Assembly (NCBI GenBank): GCA_004791255.1
Contig: SRUQ01000018.1
Coordinates: 5,685-48,242, forward strand
Reading direction: 5' to 3'
Origin: a bacterium M00.F.Ca.ET.205.01.1.1
GTDB lineage: Bacteria > Pseudomonadota > Alphaproteobacteria > Rhizobiales > Rhizobiaceae
Length of the DNA stretch: 42,558 bases
Shown here: positions 1 through 8,794 of the stretch, in pieces
Layout of the letters: each line of letters begins with the position of its first letter
Numbering within the stretch: the first letter of the stretch is position 1
The notes under the pieces: generated by a model
The model's input: the letters and a program-made list of their open reading frames with translations, nothing else
Databases searched by the model: none
What the model was told of the DNA's origin: nothing
Translations under genes and position numbers: made by a program

Positions 1-1
1 T

Positions 2-2398
2 CTAAATCCCACGGACAGCATCGACCTCGGGGGTGGCTATGACGTTCTGGCGCTGTTTGGGAACGGCAGCTTCGACCTGAATGGACCGTCGGTTCTGGCC
101 GGCGTCGATGAGGTGCGGCTGACCTATGTGGCCGGTTCAGGCCCCTCCACGCTCACCCTGCGCGACGGGATGGACGTTTCGGTGAGTGTCAGCGGCTCCG
201 GCAACGAGACGTCGATCTATCTGTCTTCGGGCAATGTGTCGCTCGACCTGGACGGCATCAATGGCGGCTTTTATCATTTGTCGAGCGGGACTGCGATCAT
301 TGATGGAGCGGATGGTGGCGCCGACGATTCATCCTATTATTTCTCGACCGGCGAGGCCACCATCTCCAATGGCAACGCCGCCTTCAACCGCTATTATCTG
401 TCGAGCGGGACTGCGACAATCCATGCGGGAGGAGTGTTCAATCCCAACGACGACGGCGGCTACAACTACTATTATCTCGCCGATGGCAGCTATGCCCTGC
501 ACGGGGCCGATGCCAACCAGGATATCTTTGTCCTGAACAACGCCGCGCAGCTTCAGACGACCAACCTGATCGATGGTGGCACGGGCAGCTACAATGAGGA
601 TGGTTTCGACCACCCGCTCCAAGATACCGTCGCGTTCAACGGCTCCTTCGACCTGACCGTTCCGTTTTCGACGGTGATTTCCAACATTGAGGCCTATTCG
701 ATCGGCGGCACGCTCAAGGTCGATCAGGCGAACCTGGCGGGCATCAGTTCCATCAGTGGCGGTACGCTGACCACCGAGGACGCCGCGCTCGACCTGTCGG
801 GAATGACTGTCAGTTCCCGGATCGAGAGCAGCAATGCCGGCGGCACCACCTTCACCGTGACTGACGCCTCCCAGGTGTCCCATGTCTATGGCGGCGTCGG
901 CAGCGATACCCTCATCGCCAGCGGTTTGACGCTCTCCGCCGATCAGAGGGCGGCGATCTTTCTGAACACTTCTGTCGAGACGATTATCGACGGAAGTGGA
1001 ACCTATGTGGCGCCCCTGCAACTGACGGCCGGTGCCGATACGCTGGCCTTTGGTTCCAGCGACCTGACGAACAGCACGGTGAATGCGACCGCGCCGAGCC
1101 TAAATCCCACGGACAGCATCGACCTCGGGGGTGGCTATGACGTTCTGGCGCTGTTTGGGAACGGCAGCTTCGACCTGAATGGACCGTCGGTTCTGGCCGG
1201 CGTCGATGAGGTGCGGCTGACCTATGTGGCCGGTTCAGGCCCCTCCACGCTCACCCTGCGCGACGGGATGGACGTTTCGGTGAGTGTCAGCGGCTCCGGC
1301 AACGAGACGTCGATCTATCTGTCTTCGGGCAATGTGTCGCTCGACCTGGACGGCATCAATGGCGGCTTTTATCATTTGTCGAGCGGGACTGCGATCATTG
1401 ATGGAGCGGATGGTGGCGCCGACGATTCATCCTATTATTTCTCGACCGGCGAGGCCACCATCTCCAATGGCAACGCCGCCTTCAACCGCTATTATCTGTC
1501 GAGCGGGACTGCGACAATCCATGCGGGAGGAGTGTTCAATCCCAACGACGACGGCGGCTACAACTACTATTATCTCGCCGATGGCAGCTATGCCCTGCAC
1601 GGGGCCGATGCCAACCAGGATATCTTTGTCCTGAACAACGCCGCGCAGCTTCAGACGACCAACCAGATCGATGGTGGCACGGGCAGCTACAATGAGGATG
1701 GTTTCGACCACCCGCTCCAAGATGCCGTCGCGTTCAACGGCTCCTTCGACCTGACCGTTCCGTTTTCGACGGTGATTTCCAACATTGAGGCCTATTCGAT
1801 CGGCGGCACGCTCAAGGTCGATCAGGCGAACCTGGCGGGCATCAGTTCCATCAGTGGCGGTACGCTGACCACCGAGGACGCCGCGCTCGACCTGTCGGGA
1901 ATGACTGTCAGTTCCCGGATCGAGAGCAGCAATGCCGGCGGCACCACCTTCACCGTGACTGACGCCTCCCAGGTGTCCCATGTCTATGGCGGCGTCGGCA
2001 GCGATACCCTCATCGCCAGCGGTTTGACGCTCTCCGCCGATCAGAGGGACAGCATTTTTTTGACAAACTCAGTCGAAGCCATCCGTGACAATACCGGGCT
2101 CTATGGCAACGATCTGCCCAATGTTCTGTACGCAATCGCCAATGACATCATGACCGGCCAGGGAGGTAGCGACACATTTGTATTTTCGGCAGGTTTCGGG
2201 AACGCGGTGATCACAGACTTCACACCGGGAAGCGATATAATTCGAATCCCCGATGAGCTCTTCGCTACACCTCAGATCTTGGACCATGCGACGCAACAAA
2301 ATGCGGATGTCGTTTTCGACACACTGACGGGAGATATCCTCAGGCTGTATAACGTCAATCTAGCTAGCCTCAGTGCGGGCGACTTTGATTTGGTATGA
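2..2398 (+). CDS. RTX-like secreted beta-repeat protein, 5'-partial
   Basis: The reading frame is open at the left edge of the window, so the N-terminus lies outside. The visible part has nearly 800 codons. It is rich in Gly, Ser, Asp, Asn and Thr and has almost no Lys or Cys. It contains short repeats of the form Y-x-L-S-S-G-x-x-x-I/L, such as YYLSSGTATI, YYFSTGEATI and YYLADGSYAL, typical of stacked beta structure. Near the C-terminus the GQGGSDTFVF and ITDFTPGSDII segments resemble the end of RTX/serralysin-like calcium-binding domains, which are exported by type I secretion with a C-terminal signal. A long internal duplication fills most of the visible part. Function (adhesin, surface layer or enzyme) cannot be told from this half. 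No type I secretion genes are seen next to it. Confident as a coding region, moderately confident as an RTX-type exported protein. Confidence 0.85.
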   Translation, partial: LNPTDSIDLGGGYDVLALFGNGSFDLNGPSVLAGVDEVRLTYVAGSGPSTLTLRDGMDVSVSVSGSGNETSIYLSSGNVSLDLDGINGGFYHLSSGTAIIDGADGGADDSSYYFSTGEATISNGNAAFNRYYLSSGTATIHAGGVFNPNDDGGYNYYYLADGSYALHGADANQDIFVLNNAAQLQTTNLIDGGTGSYNEDGFDHPLQDTVAFNGSFDLTVPFSTVISNIEAYSIGGTLKVDQANLAGISSISGGTLTTEDAALDLSGMTVSSRIESSNAGGTTFTVTDASQVSHVYGGVGSDTLIASGLTLSADQRAAIFLNTSVETIIDGSGTYVAPLQLTAGADTLAFGSSDLTNSTVNATAPSLNPTDSIDLGGGYDVLALFGNGSFDLNGPSVLAGVDEVRLTYVAGSGPSTLTLRDGMDVSVSVSGSGNETSIYLSSGNVSLDLDGINGGFYHLSSGTAIIDGADGGADDSSYYFSTGEATISNGNAAFNRYYLSSGTATIHAGGVFNPNDDGGYNYYYLADGSYALHGADANQDIFVLNNAAQLQTTNQIDGGTGSYNEDGFDHPLQDAVAFNGSFDLTVPFSTVISNIEAYSIGGTLKVDQANLAGISSISGGTLTTEDAALDLSGMTVSSRIESSNAGGTTFTVTDASQVSHVYGGVGSDTLIASGLTLSADQRDSIFLTNSVEAIRDNTGLYGNDLPNVLYAIANDIMTGQGGSDTFVFSAGFGNAVITDFTPGSDIIRIPDELFATPQILDHATQQNADVVFDTLTGDILRLYNVNLASLSAGDFDLV
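3..950 (+). repeat. Direct repeat copy 1 inside the RTX-like gene
   Basis: This 948-bp segment matches 1101-2048 at an offset of exactly 1,098 bp (366 codons). I see only two differences, T567 versus A1665 and A626 versus G1724. Both change an amino acid (Leu/Gln and Thr/Ala). The true left end may lie outside the window. Confidence 0.95.
1101..2048 (+). repeat. Direct repeat copy 2 inside the RTX-like gene
   Basis: Second copy of the segment at 3-950. Identity stops sharply after the TCAGAGGG at 2041-2048. Beyond that point the two copies are only distantly related (SVETIIDGSG versus SVEAIRDNTG). Confidence 0.95.
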
Positions 2399-2733
2399 TT
2401 TGCGAGCGGCGCCAATTTCCTCTAGCCGCAGGCTAATTTCGATGGCTTTATCGACGAGTTCCACTCGGCACGCCGCCGCACTTTGCTCTTTCACTCCGGC
2501 GCCGACGTTTTCGCCTCTACAGTGGCGGCAACGGCTTGCGCCGCAGAGCCACCGTGCCGGGACGGCGCGCCGCCCAACAAACTGCGGGCATTGATTGAGG
2601 CGTACGTGACGGGCCAGGCAATTTGGATCGAATCGACGAAAGCTACTTGTCGGAGCCGAAGGTAGGTGATGCGGGCTCAACGGCCCAACTTGGCCAGCTC
2701 CCTTTGCGCGGCGCGCCCATAGCTGGCGGCCTG
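2399..2733. other. Intergenic, no gene recognised
   Basis: Between the stop of the RTX-like gene and the stop of the convergent gene below. A short hairpin, TAGCC-GCA-GGCTA at 2423-2435, follows the RTX stop but has no clear T-run. Short frames here look like noise. Confidence 0.5.
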
Positions 2734-3345
2734 TCAGCGCAACAGCCCTTCATCCTCGAACGCGTCCCAGCCCTCCAATTTTGGCCGTGGATGCTCTCCT
2801 TTCCGACCTTTCCCTACCAGGGCGGATTTTCCCTTCCCGGCACGCGTCAGTGCGGCTTTGCCGGCGCCGCGACGCCTGTTTTGGGCGACCTCCCGAGCGT
2901 CCTCCTCTCTCCATACCGTAACCAGGTCACGATCGAGGAGGTCCTCGATATGCCGTGGATCGAAGACGTGGAAGGTGACGGCCTTCGATCGGCCACGCAT
3001 CTTCACGGTCCGTGTCCCAATCGTTTGCAACCGACCGTCTTTGAGCCACTTGTGACGCTCGCGCGAAGAGATGGTGAGAATGTCCTCCGCTTCGCGCGGG
3101 AGGACGGGCAGGGCTTCGATATCCTTGAGCGTTTTTGAGATGCTTGCCGAGGCGGCCGCGAACTCATCCAGTTCGGGTTCGGACATCCGCAATACAATGC
3201 GGCCCGTCTCCGCTTTGACAAACTTCTTCACCGCCCACGGAAGCCTGGCTCGAACTTCGCGTTCGATCCCCTTTGCGCGCACCGATGATCCGAGAGTTGC
3301 TGCCGGCGCTAGCGGCCACTCGGCGAACAATGGACGCGAACTCAT
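2734..3345 (-). CDS. Conserved-looking hypothetical protein, basic C-terminus
   Basis: 203 residues. The ATG at 3345 is chosen because AAGGGAG lies just upstream of it; a longer in-frame extension has no ribosome site. I do not recognise the family. Residues about 85-145 (SSRERHKWLKDGRLQTIGTR, then a stretch ending in FDPRHIEDLLDRD) look like a small helix-turn-helix or MerR/excisionase-like winged fold in which a rule-like residue pattern precedes an arginine-rich turn. The C-terminus is rich in Lys, Arg and Gly and ends in an acidic tail (WDAFEDEGLLR). This suggests nucleic-acid binding, but that is a guess. It stands alone, convergent with the RTX-like gene and downstream of the phospholipase-D gene on the same strand. 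Confidence 0.65.
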   Translation of the reverse strand: MSSRPLFAEWPLAPAATLGSSVRAKGIEREVRARLPWAVKKFVKAETGRIVLRMSEPELDEFAAASASISKTLKDIEALPVLPREAEDILTISSRERHKWLKDGRLQTIGTRTVKMRGRSKAVTFHVFDPRHIEDLLDRDLVTVWREEDAREVAQNRRRGAGKAALTRAGKGKSALVGKGRKGEHPRPKLEGWDAFEDEGLLR

Positions 3346-3551
3346 CGGCTCCCTTCTCTTATGATTTCTACCGCCAGCGAACCACCAGGCCGCCCTCATA
3401 ACTCGGATACGGGCATCGCGCCAAAGGCCGGCAATTGCCATGAACGAGGCGCCGTTAAAGAGATGCTTCGCCATCGGATATTTGTTTGCGGCAATAGCTG
3501 CCTCACGTGTTCGATCAGAGGCTTACATAGTGCGGTTTGTCTGTGCAGACA

Positions 3552-4913
3552 CTACAGCTGCGAGTGCAGTCTGCTGGCCAGCCAATCCGTCACCTTTTCA
3601 ATCCAGGGCCGCGCTTGCCACTCCTCGAGGGTAATCCGCCTCGACCGCCCAAGGTCCTGATTGAACAGATCGATCTGCGTCTGTGCGAAGTCCTTCCCGT
3701 AAATGTTCAGATTGGCCTCATCGTTGAGACGCAGTGACCGCTCGTCCAGGTTGGCCGAGCCAAAGCTGGCCCAGACATCATCCACGATCAACAGCTTGGG
3801 GTGATACATCGTTGGCTGAAACTCGTGGATGCGCACCCCGGCCTTGAGCAATTCGCCCCAGAAGTAGCGCGAGCCTTTTCGAACGAGGGGGACATCCGTC
3901 AACGAATTGGGGACGATGACATCGACCGAGACCCCTCTTTTCCTGGCGTCCAAAATTTGCTGGATCGCGATGTCGTCCGGCACGAAATAGGCCATTCCGA
4001 TCCGCAGGTGATCCCTGGCGGCAGCCATTGCGGCCAACATCATCAACTCCATGTTTTCCGAGCCATTCGGCTTCGAAGACAGGATCAATTGTGCGCTGAG
4101 CGATCCCGCCGGTTCGGGTGGCGGGTAGAATTTTTCTCCCTGCAGAGTCTCGCCTGCCGCCTCAAGCCAGTTCTCGGCGAACGCCGCCTGGAAGGCGGAT
4201 ACGGCGGGCCCTTCAATCTGATAGTGTGTGTCTCGCCACTCATCCGCGTTGCGTGCGTCACCCAGCCAGTTGTCGGCGATCCCGACTCCTCCGGTAAATC
4301 CGATCTTCCCGTCGACTATGAGCAGCTTGCGGTGGGTCCGATTGTTCACGCGATCCAGCGTGTACCAGTAGACAGGTCGATAGCGCTGAAAGCGCACCCC
4401 GGCACTCGTCATGATGTGGATCAGGTCTTCGTCGAAGGGGAGGCTGCCGACCCAGTCGACAAGCACGCGAACCTCGACGCCGTCTCGAGCCTTCGCAGCC
4501 AAGGCCATGGCGAAGTCGTAGCCAACCGTCCCCGACCAGTAGATGTAGGTTTCCATGTCGATGCTGGAACGAGCCGCATGGATGGATCGCAGCATCGCCG
4601 GAAAGATCTCGTCGCCGTTGACCAGGGTCTTCACAGCGTTCGCATCGAACATCTGTCCATTTGAATAGCTGCTCATGCTCCTTGCGAATGCGGGATCCGC
4701 GGCATCGAAAACGTGCGGGACGATCGTGCGCAGCGCCCGTGGATCCGGTACCAGGCTTATCGCCCCCAGCGTGACCAGGCCGGCGGCGATCGCAACGGCG
4801 AGATATTTGAGGCTGTCAAGCCAACGGCCAAGCCCTGGTCTGACGGCGACCGCCTTTCTGATAGCAGATGGCGCTCCAAAGCTTTTGAGCCGCACGTCTC
4901 TCGCCAGGTTCAA
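3552..4913 (-). CDS. Phospholipase D / cardiolipin synthase family protein
   Basis: 453 residues with two HKD motifs: H194-K196-D201 in HRKLLIVD and H371-K373-D378 in HPKLLIVD. Each is followed by the G-G/S-x-N-type segment (TGGVGIADNW and SFGSANLDERS) that completes the PLD active site. One hydrophobic helix at about 36-55 anchors the N-terminus in the membrane. Family members transfer phosphatidyl groups, most often making cardiolipin from two phosphatidylglycerols; the single helix fits ClsB/ClsC-like enzymes better than ClsA. The start is uncertain: TTG at 4913 gives the longest product and a GTG at 4895 is an alternative, neither with a good ribosome site. A GGAAC-N16-AGTT element lies 20-45 bp upstream, suggesting EcfG control. 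Confidence 0.85.
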   Translation of the reverse strand: MNLARDVRLKSFGAPSAIRKAVAVRPGLGRWLDSLKYLAVAIAAGLVTLGAISLVPDPRALRTIVPHVFDAADPAFARSMSSYSNGQMFDANAVKTLVNGDEIFPAMLRSIHAARSSIDMETYIYWSGTVGYDFAMALAAKARDGVEVRVLVDWVGSLPFDEDLIHIMTSAGVRFQRYRPVYWYTLDRVNNRTHRKLLIVDGKIGFTGGVGIADNWLGDARNADEWRDTHYQIEGPAVSAFQAAFAENWLEAAGETLQGEKFYPPPEPAGSLSAQLILSSKPNGSENMELMMLAAMAAARDHLRIGMAYFVPDDIAIQQILDARKRGVSVDVIVPNSLTDVPLVRKGSRYFWGELLKAGVRIHEFQPTMYHPKLLIVDDVWASFGSANLDERSLRLNDEANLNIYGKDFAQTQIDLFNQDLGRSRRITLEEWQARPWIEKVTDWLASRLHSQL

Positions 4914-4934
4914 CGGATGAATTCGCCCGACAAG

Positions 4935-4959
4935 AACTCTCGACCGGGGCGCCGGTTCC
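4935..4959 (-). promoter_or_regulatory. Candidate EcfG promoter of the PLD gene
   Basis: Reading the minus strand, GGAAC at 4959-4955, a 16-nt spacer, then AGTT at 4938-4935. Transcription would start near 4927, just ahead of the TTG start at 4913. Confidence 0.4.
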
Positions 4960-4993
4960 CGGAGTGCCAGCCGTCTGGCACTCGTTGCATTGG

Positions 4994-5224
4994 CTAGTGA
5001 ACCTCGACAATTTTTCGAGTCACCTTCCGCAGCAGGTTGCGGCGCGGTCTCGCGACATCACGCGCGGCGTTTTCGCCCTGGGCGGGCTCTTGTCCTTCCG
5101 AGGCCTGCCGCTGCGCTCGCAATCGTGCTGTTTTTGCCTCTCTGGCTTGTCGTTCGGCATCCAGAATCAACTTGCTTTCGCGGTCCGCTCTTTCAATCTT
5201 TTCGCGGTCGATCTTGCGCTTCAA
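4994..5224 (-). CDS. Small charged protein, hypothetical
   Basis: 76 residues starting at a TTG at 5224 preceded by a near-perfect AAGGAGG with a 5-nt spacer. A longer frame extends upstream but lacks a ribosome site. The protein is very rich in Arg, Lys, Glu and Ala (KRKIDREKIERADRESK at the N-terminus, then AERQAREAKTARLRAQRQA) and should form one long charged helix or coiled coil, ending in a basic segment. No family recognised. It is divergent from the yciF-like gene and may share the stress-related setting. Confidence 0.6.
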   Translation of the reverse strand: MKRKIDREKIERADRESKLILDAERQAREAKTARLRAQRQASEGQEPAQGENAARDVARPRRNLLRKVTRKIVEVH

Positions 5225-5358
5225 GGCAGCCTCCTTGTCTGACGGCCAAAAAAGCGCGGACGTGGGGAAAAGTTCCAACTTCGGCAGTGTTCCGGGCGCC
5301 AAGCAAGATTGATCAAACCAGGGCGCCAGGGAGATGGACCGCAAATCGCGTTCGACAA

Positions 5359-5383
5359 GGAACAAACCGCCACCCCGCTGGTT
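5359..5383 (+). promoter_or_regulatory. Candidate EcfG promoter of the yciF-like gene
   Basis: GGAAC at 5359-5363, a 16-nt spacer, GGTT at 5380-5383. The predicted transcript start, near 5390, gives a leader of about 40 nt to the ATG at 5431. Confidence 0.6.
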
Positions 5384-5430
5384 GGGTCGCAGCGTGCGTG
5401 GCACGCACTCGTCAATCAGGAGAGAGAGAG

Positions 5431-5955
5431 ATGGCAGCGAAAAAAGGATCGGAAGCCAACACGAAAGGCCTGGAGGAACTGTTTCACGACGGTCTGAAGG
5501 ATATTTATTACGCCGAGCGCAAGATTCTGACGGCCCTCAAAAAGATGGCGAAGGGCGCTGAGTCTCCCGAACTGACCGCTGCCTTCGAGAAGCATCGGGA
5601 TGAAACCGAGGCGCAGGTCGAACGCCTGCAGCAGGTCTTCGACATCTTCGGCAAGCGAGCCCAGGGCAAGATTTGCCCCGCCATCGACGGTATCCTCGAG
5701 GAAGGACAGGAAATCCTGGAGGAGTTCGAGAACGCACCGGCCCTCGATGCTGGGCTTGCTGCCGCGGCGCAGGCCGTTGAACACTATGAGATCGCGCGCT
5801 ACGGGACCTTGGTGACATGGGCGGGCTTGCTTGGGCTGAAAGATGCGGTCCCACTTCTGGAGCAGACGCTTGAGGAAGAGAAGGCAACGGATATGGCACT
5901 GACCAAGCTCGGTGACGCCGGCGTCAACCAAAGGGCGCTGCAAGAAGCGGCCTGA
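5431..5955 (+). CDS. YciE/YciF family ferritin-like protein (DUF892)
   Basis: 174 residues starting at an ATG behind CAGGAGAGAGAGAG. The whole protein matches the YciE/YciF family: an N-terminal ELFHDGLKDIYYAERKIL segment, then Glu- and His-bearing helices (FEKHRDETEAQVERL; AQAVEHYEIARYG; LEQTLEEEKATD) that form a four-helix ferritin-like bundle with a likely di-iron site. Family members are small soluble stress proteins induced by osmotic, bile or oxidative stress. The precise reaction is not settled. An EcfG-type promoter sits directly upstream, and a GC-rich hairpin lies 45 bp after the stop. Usual family length is about 160-170 residues, so it looks complete. Confidence 0.9.
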   Translation: MAAKKGSEANTKGLEELFHDGLKDIYYAERKILTALKKMAKGAESPELTAAFEKHRDETEAQVERLQQVFDIFGKRAQGKICPAIDGILEEGQEILEEFENAPALDAGLAAAAQAVEHYEIARYGTLVTWAGLLGLKDAVPLLEQTLEEEKATDMALTKLGDAGVNQRALQEAA

Positions 5956-5981
5956 TGGCCGGACGCGGTTAGGGTCACTTC

Positions 5982-6459
5982 ATGACTGTCCGACAAAACG
6001 CGCGCCCGAGCGGGGCGCGCGCGAGCGTGCCGCCAAGCCAGGACCCGAGCCAACGGCAGCTTCTATTCGAACCCAACTTCTCCACCATCGGCCTGATCGA
6101 CGACGCGCAATAGCCATTGCGACCGCTCGTTTGGCTGGCCGACGCGTGCTATCGCTTCGCGGCAAAAGCATCGGCCGCCTCGAGGAGATACGCGCCGAAC
6201 AGCACGGCGGCGATCTCGTCGTTACAGAATCCCATGTCGGTATCTATGCCGGTTCGAGCGGCTTTCCGCCTCGGTCATCGGCACGGCGCTGCTCGATCTT
6301 TTCAGGCTGCGCCGTCGAGATGGTCTCTATCGCATCCCTTGGGATATGCTCGACATCTCCGATCCGGAGCGGCCCCGTTTGCTATGTCCGATGACCGAGC
6401 TTTCTCCCATGAAGGGCGAAGTCGAACCGCGCTCGACTTGGGAAGCGCGATTAGGCTGA
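5982..6459 (+). pseudogene. Decayed coding region spread over several frames
   Basis: Protein-like sequence moves between frames. Frame 3 from the ATG at 5982 reads to LLFEPNFSTIGLIDDAQ and then hits a TAG at 6111. Frame 2 near 6180-6250 gives EEIRAEQHGGDLVVTESHVG. Frame 1 from about 6253 to the TGA at 6457 gives a convincing C-terminus (FERLSASVIGTALLDLFRL, GLYRIPWDMLDISDPERP, LCPMTELSPMKGEVEPRS). The pieces read as one gene broken by a stop and at least one frameshift. I do not recognise the family. It could instead be three unrelated chance frames, but the last segment has natural amino-acid composition and codon use. Confidence 0.4.
6000..6020 (+). terminator. GC-rich hairpin after the yciF-like gene
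   Basis: GCGCGCCC (6000-6007), loop GAGCG, GGGCGCGC (6013-6020): an 8-bp perfect stem 45 bp past the stop. There is no T-run, so it may stabilise the mRNA end or stall polymerase rather than act as a classic terminator. Confidence 0.35.
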
Positions 6460-6500
6460 CGTTGGATGCTCTAGTGGAGTGGACGACATCGTCAACAACC

Positions 6501-6525
6501 GGAACATAGGCAGTCCGGACGCATT
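6501..6525 (+). promoter_or_regulatory. Weak candidate EcfG promoter of the BrkB gene
   Basis: GGAAC at 6501-6505, 16-nt spacer, CATT at 6522-6525. The -10 part departs from the usual (C)GTT. Position fits the ATG at 6567. Confidence 0.35.
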
Positions 6526-6566
6526 GCTAGTAAACGCCATCGTGGAACGGCCTTACGGTCTCAACC

Positions 6567-7607
6567 ATGCGACCCGTGATCACAGATGCCTGGAACTTGG
6601 TGCGTGAAAGCGCTGTAGGCTTTGTCAACGACAACGCGCTTAGTCACGGCGCGGCGATGGCGTTTTACGCCACCACGTCGTTAGCGCCAATTCTGCTCAT
6701 TGTAGTTACGATCGCAGGCCTCGCTTTCGGTCACGAAGCCGCCCAACTGGCCCTGTCTGCTCAGATATCGGGTCTGATGGGTCCAGAAAGCGCAAGTCTG
6801 CTTCAAAGCGTGCTCGCAAGCGCGTCCAGCAAATCATCCGGAACCTGGGCGGCGGTGATCGGCATCGCCACCTTGCTCGTCACTGCTTCTGGTGTCTTTG
6901 GCGAAATGCAGCAGTCGTTGAACACCATATGGAAGGTCGAACCGCAGGGCAGTTCGTTGTCGCGCCTGATGCGTGCACGGGCGGCAAGCCTGGGCCTGGT
7001 CGCTGCACTGGGTTTCATGCTGCTCGTATCGCTCGTGGCCAGCGCGGCGATCGCGGCGCTAGGCGATATCATCAACGCTCACATGCCTTTCGGCGCCATA
7101 ATCCTCGGCGTCGTCAACGTGGTCGTATCGTTTGCGATGATCTCGGGGATGTTCGCCGCGATCTACAAAATCCTGCCCGATCGAAACTTGGCATGGCGCG
7201 ATGTGGGGATAGGCGCTGTCGTCACCGCCGCTCTGTTCACCGTCGGAAAATCGCTCATCGGCTGGTACATCGGCTCCGCCGCAATCGCGTCCTCCTATGG
7301 AGCTGCCGGCGGGCTGCTCGTCATCCTGCTGTGGGTCTACTATTCATCGGAAATTTTTCTTTTCGGTGCGGAATTCACACGCGCCTACTCCGTTCGACAC
7401 GGCAGCAGGTCGGATCTGCAAAGCCTGGTGACCAGTGAGTTGCCCGCAAAAAGTGATTGGCCTGCAAAAGGCGACTTGCTTGCAGAAGACGTCGACCCAT
7501 CTGGTGCAAGGCAAAGGTCCAACTCCGCCGGCGTCGTGACCCTGGTTGCGGTGGCCTGCGCGACCGCAACGTTGACCAACCTCATCCTCGGTCCGCGTCG
7601 GCCCTGA
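6567..7607 (+). CDS. YihY/virulence factor BrkB family membrane protein
   Basis: 346 residues, six predicted transmembrane segments, about 23-50, 93-112, 135-160, 174-197, 209-233 and 242-265. The ALSHGAAMAFYATTSLAPIL segment at the N-terminus and the SSYGAAGGLLVILLWVYYSS segment near the last helix are hallmarks of the YihY/BrkB family. The C-terminal 80 residues are hydrophilic and then end in a short hydrophobic stretch (VVTLVAVACATATLTNLIL). The family was once called ribonuclease BN by mistake; its role in the inner membrane is unknown. It follows the decayed region and may be under EcfG control, weakly supported by the -10 sequence. Confidence 0.9.
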   Translation: MRPVITDAWNLVRESAVGFVNDNALSHGAAMAFYATTSLAPILLIVVTIAGLAFGHEAAQLALSAQISGLMGPESASLLQSVLASASSKSSGTWAAVIGIATLLVTASGVFGEMQQSLNTIWKVEPQGSSLSRLMRARAASLGLVAALGFMLLVSLVASAAIAALGDIINAHMPFGAIILGVVNVVVSFAMISGMFAAIYKILPDRNLAWRDVGIGAVVTAALFTVGKSLIGWYIGSAAIASSYGAAGGLLVILLWVYYSSEIFLFGAEFTRAYSVRHGSRSDLQSLVTSELPAKSDWPAKGDLLAEDVDPSGARQRSNSAGVVTLVAVACATATLTNLILGPRRP

Positions 7608-7706
7608 CGTGTGGTCTGAGCAAATTTCATGATGGTCAGCTGAGCAGTGATTGGATCGAGGCTCGTTCTGTCCCTGCAGGCTTTCGAAAATAAAACGCTC
7701 GCGCGT

Positions 7707-7731
7707 GGAACATTGGCAGAGACTGGCAGTT
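7707..7731 (+). promoter_or_regulatory. Candidate EcfG promoter of the 7869 gene
   Basis: GGAAC at 7707-7711, 16-nt spacer, AGTT at 7728-7731. It would leave a leader of about 130 nt before the ATG at 7869, longer than at the other sites. Confidence 0.35.
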
Positions 7732-7868
7732 CTGGGTCGCTTCAGATGCCGCCTGTTGGTGTCTACGGAAGATCGGTGGGCAACACCAGATCGGCGCGGG
7801 TATCGACGGCCGCACCTACCGCGACGATTTCCGATGACGGACGCTGGAGCTAGCAACAGGAGCCAGCC

Positions 7869-8297
7869 ATGAAACACCACACTCTCGACCAATTGCAGGC
7901 GATCGCCGAAATCAACGCCTTGGCACCGGCGCCGCCCATGACCCGGACCCAGCGGCTGCAGCGTTGGGCGGACCTTCTCGCGGATCATCCGTCGCGATGC
8001 CTGGCCGCTCTTACCGGCACTGAACGTCTGCGTTCATCGGTGCGGGACGAAGCGCGAGCGGCCGGGTCGCCGATTACGGTCGCATTCGAAGATTCGCTGC
8101 TGCGGGCCAGCGGGCTCCGCAATGACAGCTACGGCGAAGCCAAGCGCTTCTTCGAGCTCTCCGACTGGCAGCTGCACGATATTGTCTGCAGTTGCCATGT
8201 CGGTGCCACCATGCACGCAGGATGGGCCGCTGCCAGGGTGCGCAGGGTCGTCTCCGGCAACGGGTTTGTTGGGTGGCTGAGACAGCTGTTGGCGTAG
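7869..8297 (+). CDS. Hypothetical protein, 142 aa
   Basis: Starts at an ATG behind CAACAGGAGCCAGCC. The protein is soluble and mostly helical. I do not recognise a family. A middle segment (PITVAFEDSLLRASGLRNDS, then GEAKRFFELSDWQLHDIVC) looks like a compact conserved core, followed by SCHVGATMHAGWAAARVR. It resembles the small uncharacterised proteins of rhizobia that accompany stress genes. Its position between BrkB and the sigma factor and the upstream GGAAC element suggest a stress-linked role, which is inference. Confidence 0.7.
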   Translation: MKHHTLDQLQAIAEINALAPAPPMTRTQRLQRWADLLADHPSRCLAALTGTERLRSSVRDEARAAGSPITVAFEDSLLRASGLRNDSYGEAKRFFELSDWQLHDIVCSCHVGATMHAGWAAARVRRVVSGNGFVGWLRQLLA

Positions 8298-8575
8298 TGA
8301 GGCGATGCCTTAGGCAGGTATCGCAATCCGTCGAAACATTGCGCCGTGATCGCTGTTAGGGACGCGACCCGGAACGTTCCTCCTCCGGTCAGCCCTAGTG
8401 CCCCGCTGCCTCTCCCCCAGGGCAGCGGGCTCTTGCGAGAAGCCGCCTGAACCGATCGACTTTGGGCGACGGTTCTGGATGTTGTCATCCTCGGAGGAAC
8501 GGTTGCCCGTCCCGGCACAAGCGGCGGGAACCCACACAGCAATGTTATCCACCATCATTCAATCGGAGACACGTC

Positions 8576-8794
8576 ATGAGCGACGATAGGAACCATCGCG
8601 AGACGGGGGCCAGGAAGTACCCGGCCAAAACCAACGCCGATCCTTCCGACCAGTTTTCCCAGGATGCCGCGGGCAACCGGAGGCCTGCCTCCGGTGAGGG
8701 GCTTACCCGCCGCAAGGATGAGGAGGGAAGCGGGAGGCAGCCAGCCGGCAGGCCGGGATCCACCCAAGCTGGCAAGAGCCGGACTGACGGTTAA
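8576..8794 (+). CDS. Small hydrophilic, probably disordered protein
   Basis: 72 residues starting at an ATG behind AATCGGAGACACGTC. Composition is dominated by Gly, Arg, Asp, Asn, Ser and Pro with hardly any hydrophobic residues, so the protein is probably unfolded on its own. It resembles the short hydrophilic proteins often found in bacterial stress regulons, but I see no specific family motif. A start further upstream has no ribosome site. No clear GGAAC promoter was found for it. Confidence 0.55.
   Translation: MSDDRNHRETGARKYPAKTNADPSDQFSQDAAGNRRPASGEGLTRRKDEEGSGRQPAGRPGSTQAGKSRTDG

Noticed and set aside
1..2398. The repeat as a CRISPR array or insertion sequence
   Set aside because: The repeats keep one reading frame, are about 1 kb long, and have no terminal inverted repeats or transposase.
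8499..8531. GGAAC sequences before the 8576 gene
   Set aside because: Neither of the two has a GTT at a spacing of 16 or 17.
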